Below, in pieces: positions 42,440-50,780 of a DNA stretch of 64,000 nt (within the stretch, counting starts at the first letter, position 1; every line of letters begins with the position of its first letter). This DNA is from Galbibacter sp035306585 (GTDB lineage Bacteria; Bacteroidota; Bacteroidia; Flavobacteriales; Flavobacteriaceae), in assembly GCF_035306585.1 (NCBI RefSeq), contig NZ_DATGNU010000010.1, forward strand, positions 39,920-103,919. Reading direction: 5' to 3'. A program made the translations under genes and the position numbers. Under the pieces are notes generated by a model, which was not told where the DNA came from, searched no databases, and saw only the letters and a program-made list of their open reading frames with translations.

Positions 42440-43141
42440 ATGAGAATAGCAATACTAGGGTATGGGAAAATGGGAAAAATGATTGAAAAGATTGCCCTAA
42501 ACCGTGGTCATGAAATTGTTGCCAAAATAGACATCAACAGTACAGATATCAATTTTAATAAGGCCGATGTCGCAATTGACTTTAGTATTCCTGATGCGGC
42601 CTTTAACAACATTAAACGCTGCCTGGAAAATGGCGTGCCCGTCATTAGTGGGACCACGGGTTGGTTAGACAAATACCCAGAGGCCGTTGCATTATGCGAA
42701 AAAAACAACGGTGCATTTATATACGCCTCTAACTATAGTCTAGGAGTTAACATCTTTTTTCAAATCAATGAATATCTCGCCAAGATCATGAACAACCACT
42801 CCGAGTATAGCGTTGCCATGGAAGAGATTCACCACACCCAAAAATTAGATGCTCCCAGCGGAACCGCAATCACTCTTGCAGAGGGTATTATAAAACACAC
42901 CAATAAAGAAAAATGGACCCTTGAGGCGCCTAAAGCTAATGAAATTCCAATTCGTGCCAAAAGAATTGATGCGGTGCCTGGCACACATACGGTGAGTTAT
43001 GAAAGTGAAATTGACAGCATTTCAATGACTCATACAGCGAACAGTCGTGAAGGTTTCGCTCTTGGGGCAGTTGTAGCAGCAGAGTGGATCGTAGGAAAGT
43101 CAGGCATCTTCACTATGAAAGACGTGTTAAACTTGGGTTAA
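42440..43141 (+). CDS. dapB: 4-hydroxy-tetrahydrodipicolinate reductase
   Basis: A 233-residue enzyme of the diaminopimelate/lysine pathway, reducing (with NAD(P)H) the dehydration product of 4-hydroxy-tetrahydrodipicolinate in the cytoplasm. GYGKMGKMIEK at 7-17 is the nucleotide motif, ISGTTGW at about 70-76 is family-specific, and EIHHTQKLDAPSGTAITLAEGI has the catalytic His pair and Lys. The length is a little below the 245-270 of many DapB, as in other Bacteroidota. Confidence 0.95.
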   Translation: MRIAILGYGKMGKMIEKIALNRGHEIVAKIDINSTDINFNKADVAIDFSIPDAAFNNIKRCLENGVPVISGTTGWLDKYPEAVALCEKNNGAFIYASNYSLGVNIFFQINEYLAKIMNNHSEYSVAMEEIHHTQKLDAPSGTAITLAEGIIKHTNKEKWTLEAPKANEIPIRAKRIDAVPGTHTVSYESEIDSISMTHTANSREGFALGAVVAAEWIVGKSGIFTMKDVLNLG

Positions 43142-43143
43142 AA

Positions 43144-43180
43144 ACCTCAATTAAGACACACATAGAGAGGCTTTTGAGGT
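43144..43180 (+). terminator. Weak hairpin behind dapB
   Basis: ACCTCAA and TTGAGGT pair around a 23-base loop, then AATAAATTTT follows. The long loop makes this a tentative call. Confidence 0.3.
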
Positions 43181-43239
43181 AATAAATTTTACTTTTACCG
43201 AGATAGTTAATAACGTTACTTTAAGCTAAACCAAAAATT

Positions 43240-44799
43240 ATGACGATTACACAATGGTTTATATTCTTCCTTTTGCTACAAGTTATTCACTTTGCAGGGA
43301 CCTGGAAATTATATATAAAAGCTGGTAGAAAATCATGGGAAGCCTTAATACCGGTATACAATGCAGTGATCTTGATGAAAATCATCAATCGACCATGGTG
43401 GTGGGTTATTTTATTGTTTATCCCGATTATTAACCTAATCATGTTTCCAGTAGTTTGGGTAGAGACCATTCGCAGTTATGGACGAAATAGCACGGCAGAT
43501 ACCTGGCTAGCAGTCCTTACTCTAGGATTCTACATCTATTACATAAACTACGCTTTGGATGTAAAACACATAGAGGATCGCAGCTTAAAGCCACGCACAG
43601 CCACAGGAGAATGGATTAGTTCAATTTTATTTGCCGTCATAGCAGCTACTTTGGTTCATACCTATTTTATGCAACCATTTGTAATTCCAACCTCCTCTTT
43701 GGAGAAAACATTATTGGTGGGCGACTTCTTATTTGTCAGCAAGTTTCACTACGGCGCCAGAACACCGATGACTACCGTTGCCTTTCCAATGGTACACGAC
43801 ACTATCCCAGTGATTAAAACCAAGTCCTATCTTGACAAGCCACAACTGCCTTATTTTAGAATGCCTGGTCTCCAAGATATTAAAAGGAACGACATTGTGG
43901 TATTTAATTGGCCTACCGATACGGTAGAGCAATTTTTTAAAATTACACATCGCAAAATTCGTAAACCGATCGATAAAAAATCCAATTACGTTAAGCGTTG
44001 TGTTGGATTACCTGGAGACTCCCTATCGATAAAGGATGGGTTCATTTTCATCAATGGAGAACAAAACAAGCTACCAGGACGCGCGAAACTACAATTCTCC
44101 TATTATGTCCAAACCACAGGGGAACTCACACCAAGGTATATGTATGAGCGCTATGGGGTAACAGGCAGCTTTGGAAAAGTTAAAGAAGGTGTCTACTTCT
44201 TCTCTGCGCTAACTCAGGAAGCTGCAGCGCAGTTAGAAGACAACCCGAATGTTGTTCAAGTTCAAAGAAATATTGAGAAGGAAGGAACCTCCAGAATAGG
44301 AACGGTATTTCCAAATGACCCCAATAATTATCCATGGAATCAAGACCAATTCGGTCCGATATACATTCCACAAGCTGGTCAAACCGTGGAATTGAACCCA
44401 ACTGTTCTTCCACTGTATAAACGCATCATAGAACGTTACGAAGGAAACACCATCCAACAAGATGGCGATCTAATACGTATCAACGGGCAAGTAGCCAATA
44501 CCTATACCTTCAAACAGGATTACTACTGGATGATGGGTGACAATCGTCATGCCTCAGAGGACAGCCGTTTTTGGGGCTTTGTTCCAGAGGATCACATTGT
44601 CGGTAAACCCGTATTTATCTGGATGAGTTTCGATAGTAATGCAAGTGGCCCTTTTTGGAATAAAATTCGTTGGGAACGCGTTTTCACAACCGTCAGTGGC
44701 GACGACCAACCACGCTCCTACTTGGTTTATTTCCTTATAGCAGTAGGGCTTTGGTACGGATATAGTGTATTTAGAAAACGTAAGAATCCTAAATCGTAA
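43240..44799 (+). CDS. lepB: Signal peptidase I
   Basis: A 519-residue inner-membrane protease that cuts signal peptides from exported proteins. Three N-terminal hydrophobic segments (about 3-20, 48-68, 80-100) precede the catalytic membrane anchor (ISSILFAVIAATLVHTYFM). The active Ser is in IPTSSLEKTLLVGD (PxxS motif) and the catalytic Lys in NYVKRCVGLPGDSL. A large insert of about 130 residues lies between box D and the late box GDNRHASEDSRFWGFVPEDHIVGK. A last membrane segment near the C-terminus (YLVYFLIAVGLWYGYSVF) adds to the long form seen in Bacteroidota. Confidence 0.94.
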   Translation: MTITQWFIFFLLLQVIHFAGTWKLYIKAGRKSWEALIPVYNAVILMKIINRPWWWVILLFIPIINLIMFPVVWVETIRSYGRNSTADTWLAVLTLGFYIYYINYALDVKHIEDRSLKPRTATGEWISSILFAVIAATLVHTYFMQPFVIPTSSLEKTLLVGDFLFVSKFHYGARTPMTTVAFPMVHDTIPVIKTKSYLDKPQLPYFRMPGLQDIKRNDIVVFNWPTDTVEQFFKITHRKIRKPIDKKSNYVKRCVGLPGDSLSIKDGFIFINGEQNKLPGRAKLQFSYYVQTTGELTPRYMYERYGVTGSFGKVKEGVYFFSALTQEAAAQLEDNPNVVQVQRNIEKEGTSRIGTVFPNDPNNYPWNQDQFGPIYIPQAGQTVELNPTVLPLYKRIIERYEGNTIQQDGDLIRINGQVANTYTFKQDYYWMMGDNRHASEDSRFWGFVPEDHIVGKPVFIWMSFDSNASGPFWNKIRWERVFTTVSGDDQPRSYLVYFLIAVGLWYGYSVFRKRKNPKS

Positions 44800-44819
44800 A
44801 CTGATTTTTTTCCATACAA

Positions 44820-45455
44820 ATGAAGGCACTGATACATCCTACATATTTTCCTAGCATTGCTCACTGGGTTGTTATTGCACACCATCAGGAGAAATTGGTA
44901 ATGGAGGCTCAGGATAATTATCAAAAACAAACCTATAGAAATAGAGCGCATATCTATAGCCCTAATGGAAAGCAATTGCTCACTGTCCCAATAGTACACA
45001 CCAAGACAACAGGACATCAAAAATACCGGCAGGTCACCATTGAGGATAGCTTTGATTGGAAAAAACAACATTGGAAATCCATCGAGACGGCCTACCGCAC
45101 TTCCCCGTATTTTGAATTCTACGAAGATGAGTTGGCACCGTTTTTTAAAAAGGAACATCATTCTCTTTTTCAGATGAACTTAGAGAGTATGGAAATTATA
45201 GCACAATGCATGCAACTTGAACCTTTTACCTATGAATTTACGGATGAATTTCTCTTGACTGACCAGACGAAGTTAGACATGCGATCGCTTGTAAAAGCAA
45301 AAACTAAACAGGAATACTGCTTTGATTCTTATGTGCAGGTATTTGATGACAAGCATGGTTTTATATCAAATTTAAGCATCCTAGACCTCTTGTTCAACCA
45401 AGGCCCCAATACGCATAATTACCTATTAAACATGACTCTTAACCAAATAGCTTGA
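44820..45455 (+). CDS. WbqC family protein
   Basis: A 211-residue cytoplasmic protein. The start ALIHPTYFPSIAHWVVIAH, the segment YQKQTYRNRAHIYSPNGKQLLTVPI and TSPYFEFYEDEL fit the WbqC-like family (Pfam WbqC), found in polysaccharide clusters and alone in Bacteroidota, with suspected roles in sugar-amine acyl transfer or similar steps. Reaction unknown. Follows lepB by 20 bases and overlaps the next gene by four. Confidence 0.85.
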   Translation: MKALIHPTYFPSIAHWVVIAHHQEKLVMEAQDNYQKQTYRNRAHIYSPNGKQLLTVPIVHTKTTGHQKYRQVTIEDSFDWKKQHWKSIETAYRTSPYFEFYEDELAPFFKKEHHSLFQMNLESMEIIAQCMQLEPFTYEFTDEFLLTDQTKLDMRSLVKAKTKQEYCFDSYVQVFDDKHGFISNLSILDLLFNQGPNTHNYLLNMTLNQIA

Positions 45456-45772
45456 TTCGATTTTTAATCCATTATGGAATTCACTTTATCGTCCCTATTG
45501 TAATTGCCTGGTTTTTCTATCGAAAGCGATTTAAAGAGGCCGTGTTAATTCTATGGCTTGGAATTGTCATCGATCTGGATCATTTATGGGCTGATCCCAT
45601 ATTCGATGCCAATCGTTGCAGTATGGGCTTTCATTTTCTGCACACCTTTGGAGCCTTTGTGATTTACTTGGCCTTATTTACATATCCGAAGACTCGAATT
45701 TACGGTTTAGCCTTATTATTACATCTTATAGCCGATACTACCGACTGTTTTTTAATGTCTTTACAGTTGTAA
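45452..45772 (+). CDS. DUF6122 family small membrane protein
   Basis: A 106-residue protein with three or four hydrophobic segments. It begins with TTG (TTGA overlap with the WbqC stop), giving MIRFLIHYGIHFIVPIVIAWFF. Conserved-looking polar residues are IDLDHLWADPIFD, RCSMGFHFLHTF and LHLIADTTDC, a pattern of His and Asp that recalls the LexA-independent membrane metal-dependent hydrolase (YdjM-like) group. Function unknown. It converges with the next gene and their 3' ends overlap by 12 bases. Confidence 0.8.
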   Translation: MIRFLIHYGIHFIVPIVIAWFFYRKRFKEAVLILWLGIVIDLDHLWADPIFDANRCSMGFHFLHTFGAFVIYLALFTYPKTRIYGLALLLHLIADTTDCFLMSLQL

Positions 45773-46777
45773 CTGAGCGATCACTGGATAATGATCTGAG
45801 AGCTTTTCATAACGATTTTTATGCGCGATTACCTCTATACTTGGATCACAGAAAATAAAGTCAATGCGCAAAGGAAAGTATTTAAAGTAGAAGGTTTTTC
45901 CAGTACCAGTCCCCTGCTCTTCAAAGGTATCGACATTATCACCTCGAATTTGATCGTAGATCGCCGAATACTGATTGTTATTTAAATCACCACAGGTAAT
46001 GGTTTTATACGGACTTTTATTTATGTGTTTGACAAAAATATCGGTTTGAACTTGCTGTTTCGAGAACACCGCTCCCATACGGCTGGCCAAACGCGAAGAA
46101 TTTTCTTGGCTCAATTCTTCACTTAGCGGATCGATGTGAAAGGATTGCAAATGTACATTGTAAATTCGCAAGGTATCGTTATCCCTAACAATATCAGCGA
46201 AAATAGCATTGTTTCCTGAATTAGGAAAGTCCAAGGACCCTCTATTTACAATAGGATATTTAGAATAGATCGCCTGACCTGTTTCCTTGGTTTTGTAGTT
46301 TACATAACGGTATGGATACTCCTCAAACTTATCCTCTTTAGTGAAATAAAACTCCTGAAAACATACGATCGAAGGGGCCTCCTCTTTAATGAGCGCTTTA
46401 ATCTGGTCAAAGACATCGGTATCGCCCCCAATCCATTTATAAACATCAAAAACACGTACATTGTAGGTCATCACCTTTAAAGCGCCAGTACTTACTACCT
46501 CCTCTTTTCCCGAAAATTTATACAGGGAGCTTACCTTTGGATACCCTAGTAATAGAATCAGAAATGACAGCAAAAACTGCTTTTTAAACTTCAAAGCCCA
46601 GTACAACATAAAAATTATGTTGATAATTATAAGAATGGGTGTAATAAGGCTATAAATAGAAATTCTAGGAAATGATTTCACGGATATATAAGGGGAAATA
46701 TATCCTAAAATCAGGAGTACAGCGGCAACTATATTGATACTAAACACAAACTTGTTTACCCAACTTAACTTTTTCAT
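45761..46777 (-). CDS. Endonuclease/exonuclease/phosphatase family membrane protein
   Basis: A 338-residue protein with three N-terminal hydrophobic helices (about 8-30, 38-60, 66-82), then an EEP-fold catalytic domain: MTYNVRVFD, IVCFQEFY with the metal-binding Glu, VHLQSFHID, TCGDLNNN with the active-site Asp-Asn, and KLSDHYPVIAQL with the final Asp-His. The substrate could be a phosphodiester such as a lipid or nucleotide; it is not visible. It is the last gene of the mutL-rhomboid operon and overlaps the converging DUF6122 gene at the stop. Confidence 0.88.
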   Translation of the reverse strand: MKKLSWVNKFVFSINIVAAVLLILGYISPYISVKSFPRISIYSLITPILIIINIIFMLYWALKFKKQFLLSFLILLLGYPKVSSLYKFSGKEEVVSTGALKVMTYNVRVFDVYKWIGGDTDVFDQIKALIKEEAPSIVCFQEFYFTKEDKFEEYPYRYVNYKTKETGQAIYSKYPIVNRGSLDFPNSGNNAIFADIVRDNDTLRIYNVHLQSFHIDPLSEELSQENSSRLASRMGAVFSKQQVQTDIFVKHINKSPYKTITCGDLNNNQYSAIYDQIRGDNVDTFEEQGTGTGKTFYFKYFPLRIDFIFCDPSIEVIAHKNRYEKLSDHYPVIAQLQL

Positions 46778-46810
46778 CTGATTTTGGTAGGTTCTAGTTT
46801 TTTTGGATGA

Positions 46811-47680
46811 TTAATCTTTCCCTGCATTAAATAGAAAGTCTTTTTCTTCCTTAGATAAGCTCTCATACCCACTTTTGCTAATCTTATCCAGGATAACATC
46901 TACTTTTTTCTGATGATCAGAAATATCAGAGGTAGCTGATCTCCTCTGGGATTTTTTACTTCTGTAAACAGTTCTCATGGGCGCCTTCTTTGATTTGCTA
47001 AACCACGATGACACACCCTCCATGATAAAGTAAATCCCCCTTCCTATATCATCACCATTTTGCAATTTTTTCGCGTAAACATAACCGAGTAAAGCACCTC
47101 CTAAATGCGCTAGATGGCCGCCTGAATTTGAAAATGGCAATGACACTAAATCCAGCAAAACTAAAACTGCTCCTATATGCCAAAGTTTTACATTTAAAAT
47201 AAAAAACAGCTTTACTTCTTGATACGGCATACTAGTACAGACAAAAATCATAACCGCCATCACCGCAGCTGAAGCACCTATAAGAGATGAATTCACCCCA
47301 GAGAAGACTGGAAAAATATTATAACTCAGCAAAAACAGCAGCCCTCCTGCCATGGCGCCTAAAATATACAAGCTCAAGAATCGTTTGGTAGGGTGTACCA
47401 TTAGAAAAAATCTTCCTACAAAAAACAAAAGGATCATATTCCAAAATAGGTGCATAAAACTACCGTGGAAAAACGAATAGGTAATCAAAGACCAGGGCTG
47501 GATGATAAAATCATCAAATCCTTTAGGAAGCTCGAACCAGCCCATGATAAAATCAATGGGCAACTGAAATAAAAACACCACCAAGGCATTGACAATAAAC
47601 ACGGCGGTATTGATTATAATTAACTTTTCAGCGATGTTTAATACTGAAAATTTTAAATTTATTTCATCCCTTATACCCAT
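46811..47680 (-). CDS. Rhomboid family intramembrane serine protease (first of two)
   Basis: A 289-residue protein with six core membrane helices. The catalytic Ser is in NSSLIGASAAVM (GASA) in helix 4 and the His in GGHLAHLGGALLG in helix 6; HLFWNMILLFFVGRF has the helix-2 HxxxN residues. A basic C-terminal tail of about 80 residues with KKAPMRTVYRSKKSQRRS is cytoplasmic. The pair of rhomboid genes is common behind mutL in Bacteroidota. Substrates are unknown. Confidence 0.92.
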   Translation of the reverse strand: MGIRDEINLKFSVLNIAEKLIIINTAVFIVNALVVFLFQLPIDFIMGWFELPKGFDDFIIQPWSLITYSFFHGSFMHLFWNMILLFFVGRFFLMVHPTKRFLSLYILGAMAGGLLFLLSYNIFPVFSGVNSSLIGASAAVMAVMIFVCTSMPYQEVKLFFILNVKLWHIGAVLVLLDLVSLPFSNSGGHLAHLGGALLGYVYAKKLQNGDDIGRGIYFIMEGVSSWFSKSKKAPMRTVYRSKKSQRRSATSDISDHQKKVDVILDKISKSGYESLSKEEKDFLFNAGKD

Positions 47681-47717
47681 ACCTAATTATTGATTTAAAT
47701 ATCCTAAATGCAATGTA

Positions 47718-48461
47718 CTAATCCCATCGGTTATTTCTAAATTGATTTCGTTTCCAATACCAAACCATTATAAATCCAAATAGCGCACCTCCTAAATGCG
47801 CAAAATGGGCTATTCCCGGTCCGAAAATAGAGGTTCCAGAGAGTCCAGAAAATAAATCAACTACGATTAGCCCTGGAATAAAATACTTCGCCTTGACTGG
47901 AACAGGGAAAAACAGCAACATCAATTCGGCATTTGGGAACATCATCCCAAAGGCCACCAAGACCCCATAAATAGCTCCTGAAGCACCCACCGATGGGGTC
48001 ATAAAGGCACTAAGGAAATTATCCAAGTCATCTGGTGTTAGTATCGATTCCCAGGCAGTCATATACCGGCCCTCATTAAGTACTGTATAAATTTCCTCTG
48101 GTTGAAAACCATGTCCCAACAACACTTGCAATCCACTATTGAAATGATAATAATTGACCAAGATATGAATTAAAGCGGCTCCTAAACCAGCGGAAAAATA
48201 AAAGAATACAAATTTATTTCGGCCCCACATTTGTTCCATTGGTGTGCCAAAGGCCCACAAAGCGTACATATTGAATAGAATATGCATAAAACCTCCGTGC
48301 ATAAACATATGTGTTACAACTTGCCAGAGATAAAAGTTTTCATTCTGTGGAAACCATAGTGAAAACCATTGGTACATTTGATCGCCAAGAAGTTGTGTGG
48401 CGATAAAAAAAAGCACATTGACAATCAATATATGCTTAACCGCTTCTGTAATTCTTCCCAT
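47718..48461 (-). CDS. Rhomboid family intramembrane serine protease (second of two)
   Basis: A 247-residue protein, six helices. The helix-2 HILFNMYALWAFG, catalytic Ser in SVGASGAIYG and His in IAHFAHLGGALFGF are all present. It has a longer loop between helices 2 and 4 (about 100-145) and only a short basic C-terminus, unlike the neighbour. It is seven bases behind mutL and 37 before the other rhomboid, so both come from one transcript. Confidence 0.92.
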   Translation of the reverse strand: MGRITEAVKHILIVNVLFFIATQLLGDQMYQWFSLWFPQNENFYLWQVVTHMFMHGGFMHILFNMYALWAFGTPMEQMWGRNKFVFFYFSAGLGAALIHILVNYYHFNSGLQVLLGHGFQPEEIYTVLNEGRYMTAWESILTPDDLDNFLSAFMTPSVGASGAIYGVLVAFGMMFPNAELMLLFFPVPVKAKYFIPGLIVVDLFSGLSGTSIFGPGIAHFAHLGGALFGFIMVWYWKRNQFRNNRWD

Positions 48462-48468
48462 GCTAATG

Positions 48469-50313
48469 TTATAAAAATCGTTTATCTAATTCTTCTAATG
48501 ACATTGTAATAAAGATAGGCTTTTGAAATGGAGAAACCATAGGTTCCTTAGTAGCAAACAAGTTATTCACTAAGGATTCTTGAGCGGCTGTATTTAAATG
48601 CGCTCCACTCTTTACTGCTAGCGTCTTACACATCGCCTTGGCTAGCATATCAGTTTGGGAGAGGGACGATTCAGGTATTTCCTGCTGTAAATCGGCCAAT
48701 AATTGATCTATAATTCCGCTGACTTGAGTCTCGGAAACATTCAAAGGCATCCCGCTGAGTTGCACCTGATTTTCAGTCATCTGTGAAAATACAAATCCTG
48801 TGCGCTCTAGGCTATCTTTAATAGTTTTTAAAAGCTCCATTTCGGTGGTGGAAAACTCCAATGTCAAGGGAAATAACAATTGTTGGCTACTTCCAGTATC
48901 CACCGTTATATTTTTTAAATATTGTTCATACAACACGCGCTGATGTGCGCGGTGTTGATTGATGATCACCATCCCCGATTTAATGGTGGTGACAATGTAT
49001 TTTTTGTGTAACTGATAGGTGGTTGGTGAACTATCTGTTTCCTCTTCAGTAAATAATTCATTTGAGGTGGATTCCGACTCAATACTAACGGTTTTAAAAT
49101 CCTCACTTGAATCGACCGATACATACAAGCTCTCCCATGAGGCTTCTACTCTATCTGCCTTGGAATATGGCTTTGGACTAACCCTAACACTACCTTTGTT
49201 ATCCTCTTTAAAGGGATTAAAATCAGCATCCACTTCGACTGCAGGTTGCTGTGGTAACTTGGTCTTATAACTATACGGGGTGTCCAAATTGGCATCCCTA
49301 TCAAAGTCCAATATAGGCGCTACATTAAATTGGCCAAGACTATGTTTTACCGCGGATCGAAGGATCGCATACATCGCTTGGTCTTGATCAAATTTTACTT
49401 CTGTTTTTGTAGGATGAATATTAATATCGATAGAGGAGGGGTCCACCTCTAAAAATATAAAATACCCAGGATGATGCCCGGGCTTTAACAAACCTTCAAA
49501 TGCAGAATTCACCGCATGGTGCAAATAGGAGTTTTTCACAAAACGGTTGTTGACAAAGAAAAACTGTTCTCCTCTGGTTTTTTTAGTAAAGGCTGGTTTA
49601 CTGATAAAACCGTTAATTTTAACCACTCCAGTTTCTTCCTTAACGGGCACGAGCTTTTCATTTGTTTTACCACCAAAAACATTGACAATCCTTTGCCGAA
49701 GGTTTGAGGGTGGCAATTTAAAGAGTTCCGAATTATTGTGGAAAAAGTCAAAATGGATATCTGGGTGCGCGAGTGCAATGCGATGAAACTCATCCATAAT
49801 ATGACGCAGTTCCACGGTATCAGATTTTAAAAAATTACGGCGCGCAGGAATATTAAAAAACAAGTTTTTAACTGCAATAGAAGTTCCTTTATCACAGGCA
49901 ATTGGTTTAGGATCACCAATTGAAGCTCCTTCTATCTTCAGTTGTACACCTACCTCATTATCCTCTTCTCGGGTTGAAATCTCAAGATGAGCAATGGCTG
50001 CAATTGAGGCCAACGCCTCTCCTCTAAATCCTTTGGTCTGCAACTGGAAAAGATCTTCAGCCGTTCGGATCTTGGAGGTTGCGTGACGCTGAACCGAGAG
50101 CAATAAATCGCGCTCACTCATGCCCTTACCATTATCCACTACCTGGATAAGGGTTTTCCCCGCACCCTTGACAATAAGCTGAATGACGGTACTTCCGGCA
50201 TCTACTGCATTCTCTACCAATTCCTTTACCACTGAGGCAGGCCTTTGTACTACCTCACCGGCTGCTATTTGGTTTGCAACATGATCGGGTAAAAGCTGTA
50301 TTATATCTGCCAT
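48469..50313 (-). CDS. mutL: DNA mismatch repair protein MutL
   Basis: A 614-residue GHKL ATPase that links mismatch recognition by MutS to strand cleavage. The ATPase part (about 1-330) has the motifs ELVENAVDAGST, DNGKGM, KGFRGEALASIAAIA and the GTSIAVKNLFFNIPARRNFL loop. The C-terminal dimerisation domain spans about 425-610. The endonuclease motif DQHAxxER reads NQHRAHQRVLYE here, so this domain differs from the canonical form. It overlaps the 97-residue membrane protein gene by one base and leads into the rhomboid genes. Confidence 0.94.
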   Translation of the reverse strand: MADIIQLLPDHVANQIAAGEVVQRPASVVKELVENAVDAGSTVIQLIVKGAGKTLIQVVDNGKGMSERDLLLSVQRHATSKIRTAEDLFQLQTKGFRGEALASIAAIAHLEISTREEDNEVGVQLKIEGASIGDPKPIACDKGTSIAVKNLFFNIPARRNFLKSDTVELRHIMDEFHRIALAHPDIHFDFFHNNSELFKLPPSNLRQRIVNVFGGKTNEKLVPVKEETGVVKINGFISKPAFTKKTRGEQFFFVNNRFVKNSYLHHAVNSAFEGLLKPGHHPGYFIFLEVDPSSIDINIHPTKTEVKFDQDQAMYAILRSAVKHSLGQFNVAPILDFDRDANLDTPYSYKTKLPQQPAVEVDADFNPFKEDNKGSVRVSPKPYSKADRVEASWESLYVSVDSSEDFKTVSIESESTSNELFTEEETDSSPTTYQLHKKYIVTTIKSGMVIINQHRAHQRVLYEQYLKNITVDTGSSQQLLFPLTLEFSTTEMELLKTIKDSLERTGFVFSQMTENQVQLSGMPLNVSETQVSGIIDQLLADLQQEIPESSLSQTDMLAKAMCKTLAVKSGAHLNTAAQESLVNNLFATKEPMVSPFQKPIFITMSLEELDKRFL

Positions 50314-50606
50314 TAAAAGAGAGTCTCAAGTTTAATTTCCTTAAGCGCATACCATGCGAATAACAAAAGAAGTATTAATATAACGATAAAACGTAACCTT
50401 GAATTTTTATCAGCACTGCTCTTACGAGTAGCCTTCCAATTATCTTTAAAACCCTTGGGTCTATACCCTTGGAAATATTCTTCATCAGAACGGGACTCTT
50501 TACGGTTCTTAAGAGCCTCCAAACGTTCCTTTCGCTCATCGTAATACCTGGGCTTATAATTAAAAGCCTTTGGTTTTTGCGTTTTAAAAAGTGAAGGAAG
50601 TCTCAC
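50313..50606 (-). CDS. Small basic protein with C-terminal membrane anchor
   Basis: A 97-residue protein with a Lys/Arg/Tyr-rich soluble part (KTQKPKAFNYKPRYYDERKERLEALKNRK) and one C-terminal transmembrane helix (about 70-87, LRFIVILILLLLFAWYALK). Homologues in flavobacteria are often labelled riboflavin synthase subunit beta in databases, probably because ribH is next door; nothing in this sequence resembles lumazine synthase. Function unknown. It shares the operon with mutL. Confidence 0.8.
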   Translation of the reverse strand: MRLPSLFKTQKPKAFNYKPRYYDERKERLEALKNRKESRSDEEYFQGYRPKGFKDNWKATRKSSADKNSRLRFIVILILLLLFAWYALKEIKLETLF

Positions 50607-50682
50607 TGGTCAAGTATTAAAATTAATATTGGCCGTGTACAACAGAACAATAGATTCCATATGGGCACACTAGCTTAATTAC

Positions 50683-50690
50683 CAAAATTA
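50683..50690 (-). promoter_or_regulatory. -7 element of the mutL operon
   Basis: Minus-strand TAATTTTG matches the consensus and lies about 77 bases before the start of the first gene (50606). No clear -33 TTG at the right distance. Confidence 0.35.
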
Positions 50691-50780
50691 CTTAAAAAGT
50701 GGCAGAAACACAGGTATTAAATCCTAAAACTTGTTAACAAGAAGTACTAAATCTACAAATACGATACAGGACCTGGCTGA

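Noticed and set aside
50730..50741. 12-bp palindrome CTTGTTAACAAG upstream of the mutL operon
   Set aside because: Single occurrence with AT-rich content; not placed clearly against a promoter, so chance is a sufficient explanation.
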